DNA of 64,000 nt, from positions 1 through 64,000 of the forward strand of contig JAOMSY010000002.1 of assembly GCA_028355575.1 (NCBI GenBank), given 5' to 3'. Shown piece after piece: positions 20,801-29,308 of this stretch. The notes under the pieces were generated by a model. It made no database searches and was not told where the DNA came from. It saw only the letters and a list, made by a program, of their open reading frames with translations. The translations under genes and the position numbers were made by a program. The stretch is from Francisellaceae bacterium (lineage in GTDB: Bacteria; Pseudomonadota; Gammaproteobacteria; Francisellales; Francisellaceae). Positions within the stretch are counted from its first letter, which is position 1. The number at the start of each line of letters is the position of its first letter.

Positions 20801-22120
20801 TTATGATGTAACGTTATGTGCTCGATTGTAAAAATTACCATAAGCATCAACGATATAAAAAACAAAGCTCTTAGGCGCTTGAGAGCTCCATTTATGGCAC
20901 ATTTGTATGTTTTGACCACCGTTAGGTTTAGCATTATCCTGGTTATTCCAGTCTGTTAAATTGTAATATATATACATCAATGATGCTGAGTTAGAATTAC
21001 AACGATCGTCATTCATTAGGTCTCCAGGGTTACTACCGACAACCACCTGGCTTTCAATGCTTCCAGCGTCATTACCATCATATTTAGACGTATTAGCACC
21101 CACACCAGATGTACCAAAATGAATTTGTTGAGTGTATATATCGTGGTCTGAACTATTTTCAAATAGGTACCGGTTGTAATCAAATTCATCTGAATTGGAA
21201 TCATGAAATACCATACCATACCACGCTGCTCTGTAATATGCGGTAGAAACATCATTCCAACCTTGCTTAGCAATATTGGAAGACGCAACCAATATAGTAG
21301 CAGGAACTTCATTCACTTTTGCGCTAATTGTATAGTAGTAAGCACTCCGTTCATATGGAGAAATGCTAAACGTTACATTTGCCAGTGACGTGTCTTCTGT
21401 ATTAGAAGTTACATAAATATTTTCAGAAGTCGTACTATTTACTTTTTTGTTATCATATAAAACTGAACCTTGTATTTGGTCTGACCCTAGGTCTGTTTCT
21501 GCATCAAATTGCAAATAGTAGGTTTGGTTATAACTACAACTATATTTTCCACCACCCACTTCGCTACAGTATGGACTACTATTTGTCTTTGAGGTATGCA
21601 TGTTACTCTTTAGGAGATTGTTTGTACTTGGATGACTGTAGGTACCTAAATTATATGGATTTCGTGAATCTGTTATGCATAATTTTGCATTGCTTTTAAA
21701 TACTTGATCTCTCCATTTAGCATCATTTTTTCCTAAAAATATGTTAGCTGAAAGTCGATCACTTCCATTAATAAACTTTGCCGGACTTCTGTCTTCGGCA
21801 TTAATTAATCGATTAAATATATTATCAGTGCAAGGTTTATCTATATTGTCATCCACTGCATATGTAAACCCATATTTACCTAAATTAAAACTTAGTGAGT
21901 TAAATACCTTCTTAATATCATCATACGTAATCTCTTTATCTCGATTTGGCCAAGTAAATGTGACCCTCACTGGAATTTGGTTTAAACCATTTGAATATCC
22001 ATAAGTATATTGTGTCGGATTTCCTGATAGCGGTTCAAATTTCAAATTAGGTTGATCCATGCCATAGCTATTAATAGCCAAACCTAATAAACCGATTCTT
22101 GTTAATGTTTTTAATATCAT
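20801..22120 (-). CDS. Secreted protein of unknown function
   Basis: SD AGAGG before ATG at 22120; signal peptide MILKTLTRIGLLGLAINSYG. Confidence 0.75.
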   Translation of the reverse strand: MILKTLTRIGLLGLAINSYGMDQPNLKFEPLSGNPTQYTYGYSNGLNQIPVRVTFTWPNRDKEITYDDIKKVFNSLSFNLGKYGFTYAVDDNIDKPCTDNIFNRLINAEDRSPAKFINGSDRLSANIFLGKNDAKWRDQVFKSNAKLCITDSRNPYNLGTYSHPSTNNLLKSNMHTSKTNSSPYCSEVGGGKYSCSYNQTYYLQFDAETDLGSDQIQGSVLYDNKKVNSTTSENIYVTSNTEDTSLANVTFSISPYERSAYYYTISAKVNEVPATILVASSNIAKQGWNDVSTAYYRAAWYGMVFHDSNSDEFDYNRYLFENSSDHDIYTQQIHFGTSGVGANTSKYDGNDAGSIESQVVVGSNPGDLMNDDRCNSNSASLMYIYYNLTDWNNQDNAKPNGGQNIQMCHKWSSQAPKSFVFYIVDAYGNFYNRAHNVTS

Positions 22121-22342
22121 TACCTTTACCTCTTGCTCGTTAAACATTAAGAGTTATGACATTTATTTTGAACAAAGTCAGGTGTACAAAGTACACGTAT
22201 TATTTAATTGTTCTAAATATCAACATGATAAATTCTAGTCTCGTATGGTTAATGGATATGTCGATAAAATATATATTGCAAAGCGACATATTATTAAGGG
22301 GGTATTTTAGATAGTATTTTGGATATGTTTAATTCTAGATTT

Positions 22343-22399
22343 AGAGCAATTAGAAAACCTTGCTAGAATAATCCTTTGTGAATACACGCCAATATAATG
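22343..22399 (+). pseudogene. Orphan 3' fragment of luxR paralog 1 (direct repeat copy 2)
   Basis: 56/57 identical to 15034-15090 including stop codon and following bases; no intact upstream luxR ORF. Confidence 0.9.
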
Positions 22400-22515
22400 C
22401 TTAAGTACTAAGTACTCTAATTTATTAGTTTAAATTAGAATTAAATTAAATATCTGTTAAATTATGTTTAACAAGCATAGATATGATTTGGTATCCATAT
22501 TAATAAGGGGATTAT

Positions 22516-22791
22516 ATGAAATATAAAGGTAAGTTATTTTTTATAGCAATTGCTATGTCGTGCTATTCAAGTTTAATGGCAAGTGTAACAACCAAAACAA
22601 ACAAAGCTGATAAATTCTACTCATATAAACCCGGTAAATCAGAAAGTTTCCATATATTTTATCCTGGTGATAAGGTGATATATAACGGCCATGTTTATAT
22701 TAATATAAAAGTCATGAATAACAGTCATCTACCTAATGATTCAAATATGTTGGGTAAATATTGGAAGGAAGTTAAGGTTAAGAATTCATAG
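22516..22791 (+). CDS. Small secreted protein with CBM5/12 (chitin-binding type 3)-like domain
   Basis: Signal peptide; FYPGDKVIYNGHVYINIKVMNNSHLPNDSNMLGKYWKEV fits GDxVxYNGxxY...W pattern. Confidence 0.65.
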   Translation: MKYKGKLFFIAIAMSCYSSLMASVTTKTNKADKFYSYKPGKSESFHIFYPGDKVIYNGHVYINIKVMNNSHLPNDSNMLGKYWKEVKVKNS

Positions 22792-22869
22792 TTTATTTGA
22801 TAGCGGAGTAGTAAATACTCACTGCATAAAAGAACATTGTTACAAATCATCTCTTTTGCCATAATATAA

Positions 22870-22925
22870 TTTATAGACTTAAGGCAAAAAAGTTCTCTCC
22901 CTTTAATAGGCCTTAAGTTTATAAA
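22870..22925. other. 16-bp stem hairpin (possible terminator or small RNA)
   Basis: TTTATAGACTTAAGGC (22870-22885)/GCCTTAAGTTTATAAA (22910-22925), one G-U pair, loop contains CUCUCCC. Confidence 0.55.
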
Positions 22926-22954
22926 TTTTAATACAAGAGCTTAAGCCTCCATGC

Positions 22955-23125
22955 TTAAGAAATAGATCTAATTAATGAGTTATGATTAACACCTGATACC
23001 AGTGTTTTTTGTGCACTAGAGTTAATAACACTATAATCAAAATATCCTGCACAAAAAAGAATTATGAGTGTGGTTATAATAACTAGAATTAAGGTTATGA
23101 TAACTCTGTTTTTTAGAAAATTCAT
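22955..23125 (-). CDS. Small single-TM protein (56 aa), unknown; below the ORF-track cutoff
   Basis: MNFLKNRVIITLILVIITTLIILFCAGYFDYSVINSSAQKTLVSGVNHNSLIRSIS*. Confidence 0.45.
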   Translation of the reverse strand: MNFLKNRVIITLILVIITTLIILFCAGYFDYSVINSSAQKTLVSGVNHNSLIRSIS

Positions 23126-23251
23126 TAAACTAATTCCTATGAATAGTGTTTAAATTAATCTCATATTAACATAATTCATTGCTGTAGAAATTATTGTCGA
23201 TTATTGAATAAATATATTAACCACTTAAAAATACATAATGGGATTCTTTAT

Positions 23252-25069
23252 TTAATCGTAGAACTCATTATTTTGCTTTTGACTGTTTTCTTGCGACTGA
23301 TGTGCATTTTTACTTTGTATGAAACTGACTAATTCGTTTATCGGCATAGGGTGGGCGAGTAAAAAACCTTGAACACCTTTGCAAGTTGTATTCTTGAGCT
23401 TATTGAACTGTGACTCAGTCTCTACACCTTCGGCAATTACGTCCATTCCAAGTGATTTACCTAAAATACATAAAGATTTAATAATTAAAAAGTCATTATG
23501 GCTCTTACAAATTTGATGTATAAAGCTGATATGTATTTTCAAAACAGTAGAAGGCATACGCTTTAAAAGGTCTAATGACACTAGGCCAGGGCCAAAGTTA
23601 TCTATTGCTGAATAAATGCCATTTTTATTAGCTTCTTTAAGCGCCTGTAGTGAAAGGTCGGGTTTAGCAATAAAATTTGATTCAGCAATCTCGAGACATA
23701 TACGATTTATATCTTTTACTTTTTCATTTATTTGTTTTAATAGCTTATTAAATTCAGATTTATCACTTAAGTAATACTTAGGTATATTTATAGATAATTT
23801 TATACTTTTGAATAATTCTGGGTTGTTTTCTAAATTAAATGCGTATTCTAATAATGCTTTATTAACAATATAATCATTAAGTAATTTTATGAGCCCTGTT
23901 TTCTCAGCAATTGGGAAAAATACAGATGGCGGTATGTCTCCTAAATCAGCATCTTTCCATCGGCACAATGCCTCCATGCCAATAATTTGCATTGATTTAA
24001 CATTGAACTGAGGTTGATAATGAATTGTAATTAGCTCAGATTCTATAGCTAGTCTTAACTTAGTCTGAATCTCGTTAAATTTAGCCATTTCTAATTTTAA
24101 GTCTTTAGAAAAATAGCAGTGCGAATTACCTAGTATTTTTTTGGCTTTATAAGCAGCCATATCTGCATTTTTGAGTAATTCAGAAGTTGTTTTCCCGTCA
24201 CCAGGATATTCAGCTAGACCAACACTTATAGTGGTGAAGGTAGTGCTGTGGTCTATTTGAATGGGTAGGGAAAACATTTTTTCAATTCTATTAATAATGC
24301 CAGGTAAATCAGAAGTCTCATTGATGTTCTCTAACAATATTACAAATTCATCCCCACCAAATCTTGCAACAATATCTGTATCCCTAACAGCTGCTTCAAG
24401 ACCAGTGGCAATGTGTTTAAGCAAACTGTCACCAACAAAATGCCCATAAGTATCGTTAACATTTTTAAAGCCATCTATATCACAAAAAAGTAGAAATAGT
24501 TTTTGACCTGATCGCTCTGAACGTTTAAATGCTCTATTAAGAATTGATTCAAAATAGCCTTTGTTCGCAAGTTTAGTTAAATGATCATAGTTAGCCAATT
24601 TAAACATTTTTGACTGGTTTATATCTTGATCATTAAAGCTTTGTTTTGATATTTGAATTTCTAGGTCTACTATTTTGTTTAGAATATCAATGTTATTTTT
24701 AAAATCATCTTTTGTATTAATGTATAACAGTATCTGACTTTCTTCAGTTGTGGTGTTAGAGTACCTTGTACCCTCAATCTTATAATGAATGCCGCCTATA
24801 TTTATATTTCCTGGAATCAAACTAGAGCTTGAGAAACAGTTTTTTAAATAAGCTAGAAATTGTTTCTGATCTTGGCTTGAAATAACTTTAGTATTGTTTT
24901 GACCGGAAAATACTTTAGACTCAATATCTTTAAATAGGTCGTTGGATTTTATAACTTCACCCGAAAGTGTTACCAAACAAACAGGGGACTTACTAATACG
25001 GCTAACAAGTTTAAAAGCTTCAAATTGATCATGACTCACCGTAAAACTCTCTTCCTGGTAAGTCTTCAC
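23252..25069 (-). CDS. GGDEF-EAL protein (EAL likely degenerate)
   Basis: RFGGDEFVIL; MEALCRW; but IDNFGPG and LKIHISF in place of DDFGTG and LKID. Confidence 0.9.
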   Translation of the reverse strand: MKTYQEESFTVSHDQFEAFKLVSRISKSPVCLVTLSGEVIKSNDLFKDIESKVFSGQNNTKVISSQDQKQFLAYLKNCFSSSSLIPGNINIGGIHYKIEGTRYSNTTTEESQILLYINTKDDFKNNIDILNKIVDLEIQISKQSFNDQDINQSKMFKLANYDHLTKLANKGYFESILNRAFKRSERSGQKLFLLFCDIDGFKNVNDTYGHFVGDSLLKHIATGLEAAVRDTDIVARFGGDEFVILLENINETSDLPGIINRIEKMFSLPIQIDHSTTFTTISVGLAEYPGDGKTTSELLKNADMAAYKAKKILGNSHCYFSKDLKLEMAKFNEIQTKLRLAIESELITIHYQPQFNVKSMQIIGMEALCRWKDADLGDIPPSVFFPIAEKTGLIKLLNDYIVNKALLEYAFNLENNPELFKSIKLSINIPKYYLSDKSEFNKLLKQINEKVKDINRICLEIAESNFIAKPDLSLQALKEANKNGIYSAIDNFGPGLVSLDLLKRMPSTVLKIHISFIHQICKSHNDFLIIKSLCILGKSLGMDVIAEGVETESQFNKLKNTTCKGVQGFLLAHPMPINELVSFIQSKNAHQSQENSQKQNNEFYD

Positions 25070-25553
25070 TCAAGCTGTTCTGATTTAAGTGGACTGTAAC
25101 CCGACATTCATCATCACCTAAAGCAATTGCTTTATCAATTGAAACCTTAGCGTAACCCGTACTCTCGGATGCTATCTTGCCAAAAACATTGGTTGTCATC
25201 ATGCAAAGGGAAGGTCGCCCAATTACTTTATCACCAAAAGGGCAGCGCTTATTGCCGAAAATAATTTTATTATCATCTTCAAGTATTACATAAAACTGGC
25301 CATTAATACGTGCTTTCAAATCTACAAGAACTTTTGCTAATAGATTTTTAGGAAGTTTGTGAAGGGATAAGGCATTTTTATATTCTTGGTTTATTTCATC
25401 ACCCATGTATCTACCAACAACTGATACCAAGCCTCTTGAATCTTCAAGACCGATAGTGTCTTGGAGCACACCAGATAGGTGGTACAGAAGCGTACCAAGA
25501 AAGTTGTTATTTTCTAGATTAATATCTAGGTCATTAACTTCTACATTATTCAT
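25029..25553 (-). CDS. MetOD1-like (methanogen output domain) sensor protein
   Basis: GQFYVILEDDNKIIFGNKRCPFGDKVIGRPSLCMMTTNVFGKIASESTGYAKVSIDKAIALGDDECRVTVHL; overlaps the GGDEF-EAL start by 41 nt. Confidence 0.6.
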   Translation of the reverse strand: MNNVEVNDLDINLENNNFLGTLLYHLSGVLQDTIGLEDSRGLVSVVGRYMGDEINQEYKNALSLHKLPKNLLAKVLVDLKARINGQFYVILEDDNKIIFGNKRCPFGDKVIGRPSLCMMTTNVFGKIASESTGYAKVSIDKAIALGDDECRVTVHLNQNSLSEDLPGREFYGES

Positions 25554-25785
25554 TCAACTAAACCAATCACTATAATTGTGCCAATAATAATATTAGCTAA
25601 CTTAGTGTTTATACTCAAATTTTGTGGTTATAGAATATAAGACAGATGACTCATAGAATTCAATAAAGTAACAACCAAAGAGGATCATTTATTTCGTAAA
25701 AAACACAAATATCAGTATTGAAAATTAAATTAAGTTATCTGAAGCATTGCTCTCATAGTCTGGGGTTTCTGATTCTTTGAGATGA

Positions 25786-26259
25786 TTAATTGTCAAAGTA
25801 ATAAGCAATACCTCCGCTTAATACGTTTGCATAAGGTGTGCCTGAGCCAAATGCTTGCACAAATTTATATTGGGCAGATAATGAAATATTTTGAGTAACG
25901 TTCAAATTAATTCCACCGCCAAATTCGATACCAGCATTATTGTTAGGTAAATGTGTATATCCAGCACCAACGAGTAAGTAAGGCGTAATAAAGCGACCAA
26001 TTGGTAGTTTTAATAAACCCTCAGCCATTAGCCAACTGTTATATTCTGCGCCATACATACCTGCAATTTGATATGCAGTATATTGAGTGGGTTGGTAGCC
26101 AATAATACCTTCTGCAATAAAGCCCGTGCTGATAGTCTGTCCATTTATAATACCGCCAAAGTTACCACCTACATACATTCCATTATTCTCTGAAAAAGCT
26201 GTGAATGATGTACCACAGAGAGTGAGTGATAATGCAATATTTTGATACAATTTCTTCAT
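25786..26259 (-). CDS. Predicted outer-membrane beta-barrel protein
   Basis: Signal peptide, alternating beta-strand pattern, C-terminal YYFDN. Confidence 0.6.
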   Translation of the reverse strand: MKKLYQNIALSLTLCGTSFTAFSENNGMYVGGNFGGIINGQTISTGFIAEGIIGYQPTQYTAYQIAGMYGAEYNSWLMAEGLLKLPIGRFITPYLLVGAGYTHLPNNNAGIEFGGGINLNVTQNISLSAQYKFVQAFGSGTPYANVLSGGIAYYFDN

Positions 26260-26384
26260 ATTAATTCTTAAGTGCTACAACTAGTGTTAGGTACAATAAC
26301 ATTTAAAATTGCTATAAACATTAGATAGTTAGCGTAATTTTATGTCAATATATCGCGACATCAAATATCAGGTGAAAATTTATA

Positions 26385-26765
26385 ATGAAATATAAAAGTT
26401 TAATATACGGCTTGAGTGTTATTATGCTATTAACGGGCTGTGCCGATATTGATTATGCTTTAAAAGGGTACCATGTGGTAGCGATACATGATGGCAATTC
26501 AACCGAGATTGAACCCGCAGCGGTAAATGTTGTTTTTGATCGAAATGCAAATCAATTACCAATGTGTGTAAACAGCAAGCCTATAGCAGAGGTAAGCGTA
26601 CCAACTTATGATCTCTGGGGAGGCTTATATGACAGAGAAACTATCACATACAACTTTAAAAAAGCAGCTTCTGCAGTTGGGGGTAATCATATTGTGAATA
26701 TAGTTACTGGAGTGAATGACGGTGACGGTTCATTAATGTTAGTAGGCTATGCGCTTAACTGTTAG
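26385..26765 (+). CDS. Predicted lipoprotein
   Basis: Lipobox LLTGC. Confidence 0.65.
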   Translation: MKYKSLIYGLSVIMLLTGCADIDYALKGYHVVAIHDGNSTEIEPAAVNVVFDRNANQLPMCVNSKPIAEVSVPTYDLWGGLYDRETITYNFKKAASAVGGNHIVNIVTGVNDGDGSLMLVGYALNC

Positions 26766-26824
26766 CTTTCAGGTTGTTTTTGGATAGATGTGCATATTCT
26801 ATGTTTTAATGAGCCAAGTAGATT

Positions 26825-27007
26825 TTATGCCTCTTGGCTTTCTGCATGATAATCTAATTTGCTTGGTTGATTTATATAAGCTTTTTGTATATTTTTCATA
26901 TCATTGGTAGCTTTATGGTGCATAAACATTCCAAAAAATATTATCTGAACACACAATATTATTGTTATGCTTAAAGCAATTTTTTGAGATCTAGATATTT
27001 TATTCAT
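26825..27007 (-). CDS. Small single-TM protein (60 aa), unknown
   Basis: Basic N-terminus followed by a single hydrophobic segment. Confidence 0.45.
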   Translation of the reverse strand: MNKISRSQKIALSITIILCVQIIFFGMFMHHKATNDMKNIQKAYINQPSKLDYHAESQEA

Positions 27008-27093
27008 TTTTTATACTCACTTTACATGTGGTCTTTATAGATAGATCAATTGTGTCACGAATAATCAATATGGTATGCTTATCTGCCGCATGT

Positions 27094-27212
27094 GAGTGGT
27101 TACTACTCTAAACAAACTTTTTTATAAAGCGCTAATAATTAATATAGTAACCAGAGCCATAAATTATAACTCTAAATTAATGACTCTCCTGGTTACGAAT
27201 AATTGAGTTTAG
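27094..27212 (+). promoter_or_regulatory. Candidate RNA switch/attenuator with mutually exclusive stems
   Basis: TAGTAACC (27145-27152) can pair with GGTTACTA (27098-27105); overlapping GTAACCAG (27147-27154) can pair with CTGGTTAC (27189-27196). Confidence 0.4.
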
Positions 27213-27320
27213 CTGTAAATTAAATAGACATTTTAGCATGACCTTTATATTGAAGCCTGCTTTAAACTTTCAATTAGAAATCAAATTGCTTAATACTACA
27301 AAAGGCAAAAGGATGAATTA

Positions 27321-27926
27321 GTGGATTTATTTAATCAAGGAAATAACAAATTACCGAATCTATTGCCACACGATGGAACTGTTCATTACTATGGTGATAT
27401 TTTGGGACAGCGTTTAGCAAATGGCTTTTTTCAATTATTACTAAATGATATCTCTTGGGAAAATGATAAGGCCATTATCTTGGGCAAAGAAATTATAACT
27501 AAACGTAAAGTCGCTTGGTATGCCGACAAACCATTTCAATATACCTATTCGCGAACAACAAAAACAGCATTACCATGGACAAATACGCTATTAGAGCTGA
27601 AGTCTATCGTTGAGTCTGTTTGCAATGAGCAATTCAATTCTTGCTTATTGAATCTTTACCATAATGGTGAGGAAGGTATGGCGTGGCATAGTGATGCAGA
27701 AAAAGATTTAAAGAAAAATGGGGCAATTGGTTCAGTAAGTTTAGGCGCTGCCAGAAAATTTGGTTTTAAGCATAAACATACCAAAGAGACAGTTTATAAA
27801 TTATTAGAACCTGGTAGTTTGTTAGTGATGAAAGATACAACACAATCACATTGGATGCATAGATTGCCGCCATGTAAAAGTGTTACGTCTGCTCGAATTA
27901 ATTTAACTTTTCGAACAATAGTATAG
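27321..27926 (+). CDS. alkB: AlkB-like 2OG-Fe(II) dioxygenase
   Basis: LPWTNTLLELK...NLYHNGEEGMAWHSDAE...SVSLGAARKFGFKHK...HWMHRLP (HxD...H, R). Confidence 0.88.
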   Translation: MDLFNQGNNKLPNLLPHDGTVHYYGDILGQRLANGFFQLLLNDISWENDKAIILGKEIITKRKVAWYADKPFQYTYSRTTKTALPWTNTLLELKSIVESVCNEQFNSCLLNLYHNGEEGMAWHSDAEKDLKKNGAIGSVSLGAARKFGFKHKHTKETVYKLLEPGSLLVMKDTTQSHWMHRLPPCKSVTSARINLTFRTIV

Positions 27927-27987
27927 CGATACTTTTAAGCTTAATATCAACTATAATTAATTGTGTTGATATTAATTTGGAATATAA

Positions 27988-28485
27988 ATGGATCGATCTA
28001 AATTAAAATATATAGACTTCCCTTTAGAGAGGAACTGTTTTGGTTGTAGCCCTACCAATCCAATTAGTTTGAAACTGAAATTCTATTCAGACCCTGAATC
28101 ACAAAAGTTGTATAGTTTTTTTACACCCACTTCACAATACGTTAGCTGGGGGAACATCACCCATGGCGGTATATCGGCAACGGTATTAGATGAAATGTCA
28201 GCCTGGGTGGTTATTATGACTAGGAAGCTAATGTGTGTAACGTCTTCATTTGAACTGAAATACCATGCGCCTTTAATTATTGATAATGAATATATTATTA
28301 CTGGTCAAATCACCTCTGAAAAAGGACGAGCGGTTATTGTATCCTCTGAAATTATTGATGATTCTGGCAAACTATATGTCAGTGCGACGACAAAACTGAT
28401 TACACTAAGCCATACTCGAGCGAAATCCATGCAAATTATGAGTGAAACTGATTTTGATGCAATGTTAGAATTCTTTAACCAATAG
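27988..28485 (+). CDS. PaaI/hotdog-family thioesterase
   Basis: NCFGCSPTNPISLKLKF...HGGISATVLDEMSAWV. Confidence 0.8.
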   Translation: MDRSKLKYIDFPLERNCFGCSPTNPISLKLKFYSDPESQKLYSFFTPTSQYVSWGNITHGGISATVLDEMSAWVVIMTRKLMCVTSSFELKYHAPLIIDNEYIITGQITSEKGRAVIVSSEIIDDSGKLYVSATTKLITLSHTRAKSMQIMSETDFDAMLEFFNQ

Positions 28486-28497
28486 GGATATATTTAA

Positions 28498-29283
28498 ATG
28501 TTAGATTTAAGCTTAAAGGGTAAAACTGCACTAGTTTGTGGTGCATCACAAGGATTGGGAAAAGCATGTGCTATTGAATTGGCTGATCTTGGATGCAGAG
28601 TTATTTTGTTAGCCCGAAATGAGCAAAAATTACAAATAACATCAAAAGAATTGCCTAACCAAAATTTAAATCACGATTATGTTGCAATTGATGTTTCTAA
28701 TACTGCCAAACTAAAAGCGCAAGTTGCTGAAAAGTTATCCTCAACAAATATTGAGATATTAATTAATAATGCGGGTGGCCCAAAAGCAGGTAATCTTCTT
28801 GAAGCAACAGCTGAAGATTTTATAAATGCATATCAACAACATGTTATTGCAAGTCATACTTTGGCACAACTTTTGGTTCCTGGAATGAAACAAAGCGGGT
28901 ATGGTCGAATAATCAATATTTTATCAACTTCAGTTAAAGGGCCAATACCTAACTTGGGTGTTTCAAATACTACCAGATGGGCAATGGCGGCCTGGGCGAA
29001 AAGCTTAGCAAATGAAATAGGGCAATTTGGAATAACTGTTAATGATGTTTTGCCTGGGAGTTTTGACACCACACGTTTAGCTAGCCTAATTGAGTATCAG
29101 GCGGCTCAAAAAAATGTATCTACTCAAGAAGCTAAAATGCAAATGGAAACAGATATTCCATTAGGTAGAATAGGTAATCCAAAAGAGTTTGCTGATACGG
29201 TCGCATTTATCGCATCCCCTGCAGCAGCTTACATAATAGGTACTGCAATTACTGTTGATGGTGGTAGAACCAAAACAATTTAA
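28498..29283 (+). CDS. SDR-family oxidoreductase
   Basis: GASQGLGKACA, NNAGGPKAG, C-terminal ITVDGG; the usual YxxxK region reads TTRWAMAAWAK, i.e. atypical. Confidence 0.85.
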   Translation: MLDLSLKGKTALVCGASQGLGKACAIELADLGCRVILLARNEQKLQITSKELPNQNLNHDYVAIDVSNTAKLKAQVAEKLSSTNIEILINNAGGPKAGNLLEATAEDFINAYQQHVIASHTLAQLLVPGMKQSGYGRIINILSTSVKGPIPNLGVSNTTRWAMAAWAKSLANEIGQFGITVNDVLPGSFDTTRLASLIEYQAAQKNVSTQEAKMQMETDIPLGRIGNPKEFADTVAFIASPAAAYIIGTAITVDGGRTKTI

Positions 29284-29308
29284 TCATTTAAAATGTTAGG
29301 TGTAAATT

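Noticed and set aside
20801-22147. Listed start at 22147 and nested ORFs 21016-21312(-), 21203-21388(+), 21741-22004(+)
   Set aside because: SD and signal peptide favour start 22120; nested ORFs are shadows of the same coding region.
22401-22439. AAGTACTAAGTACT tandem repeat and TCTAATTT/AAATTAGA hairpin after the luxR fragment
   Set aside because: Low-complexity AT-rich repeat; could be part of the junction but cannot be separated from chance.
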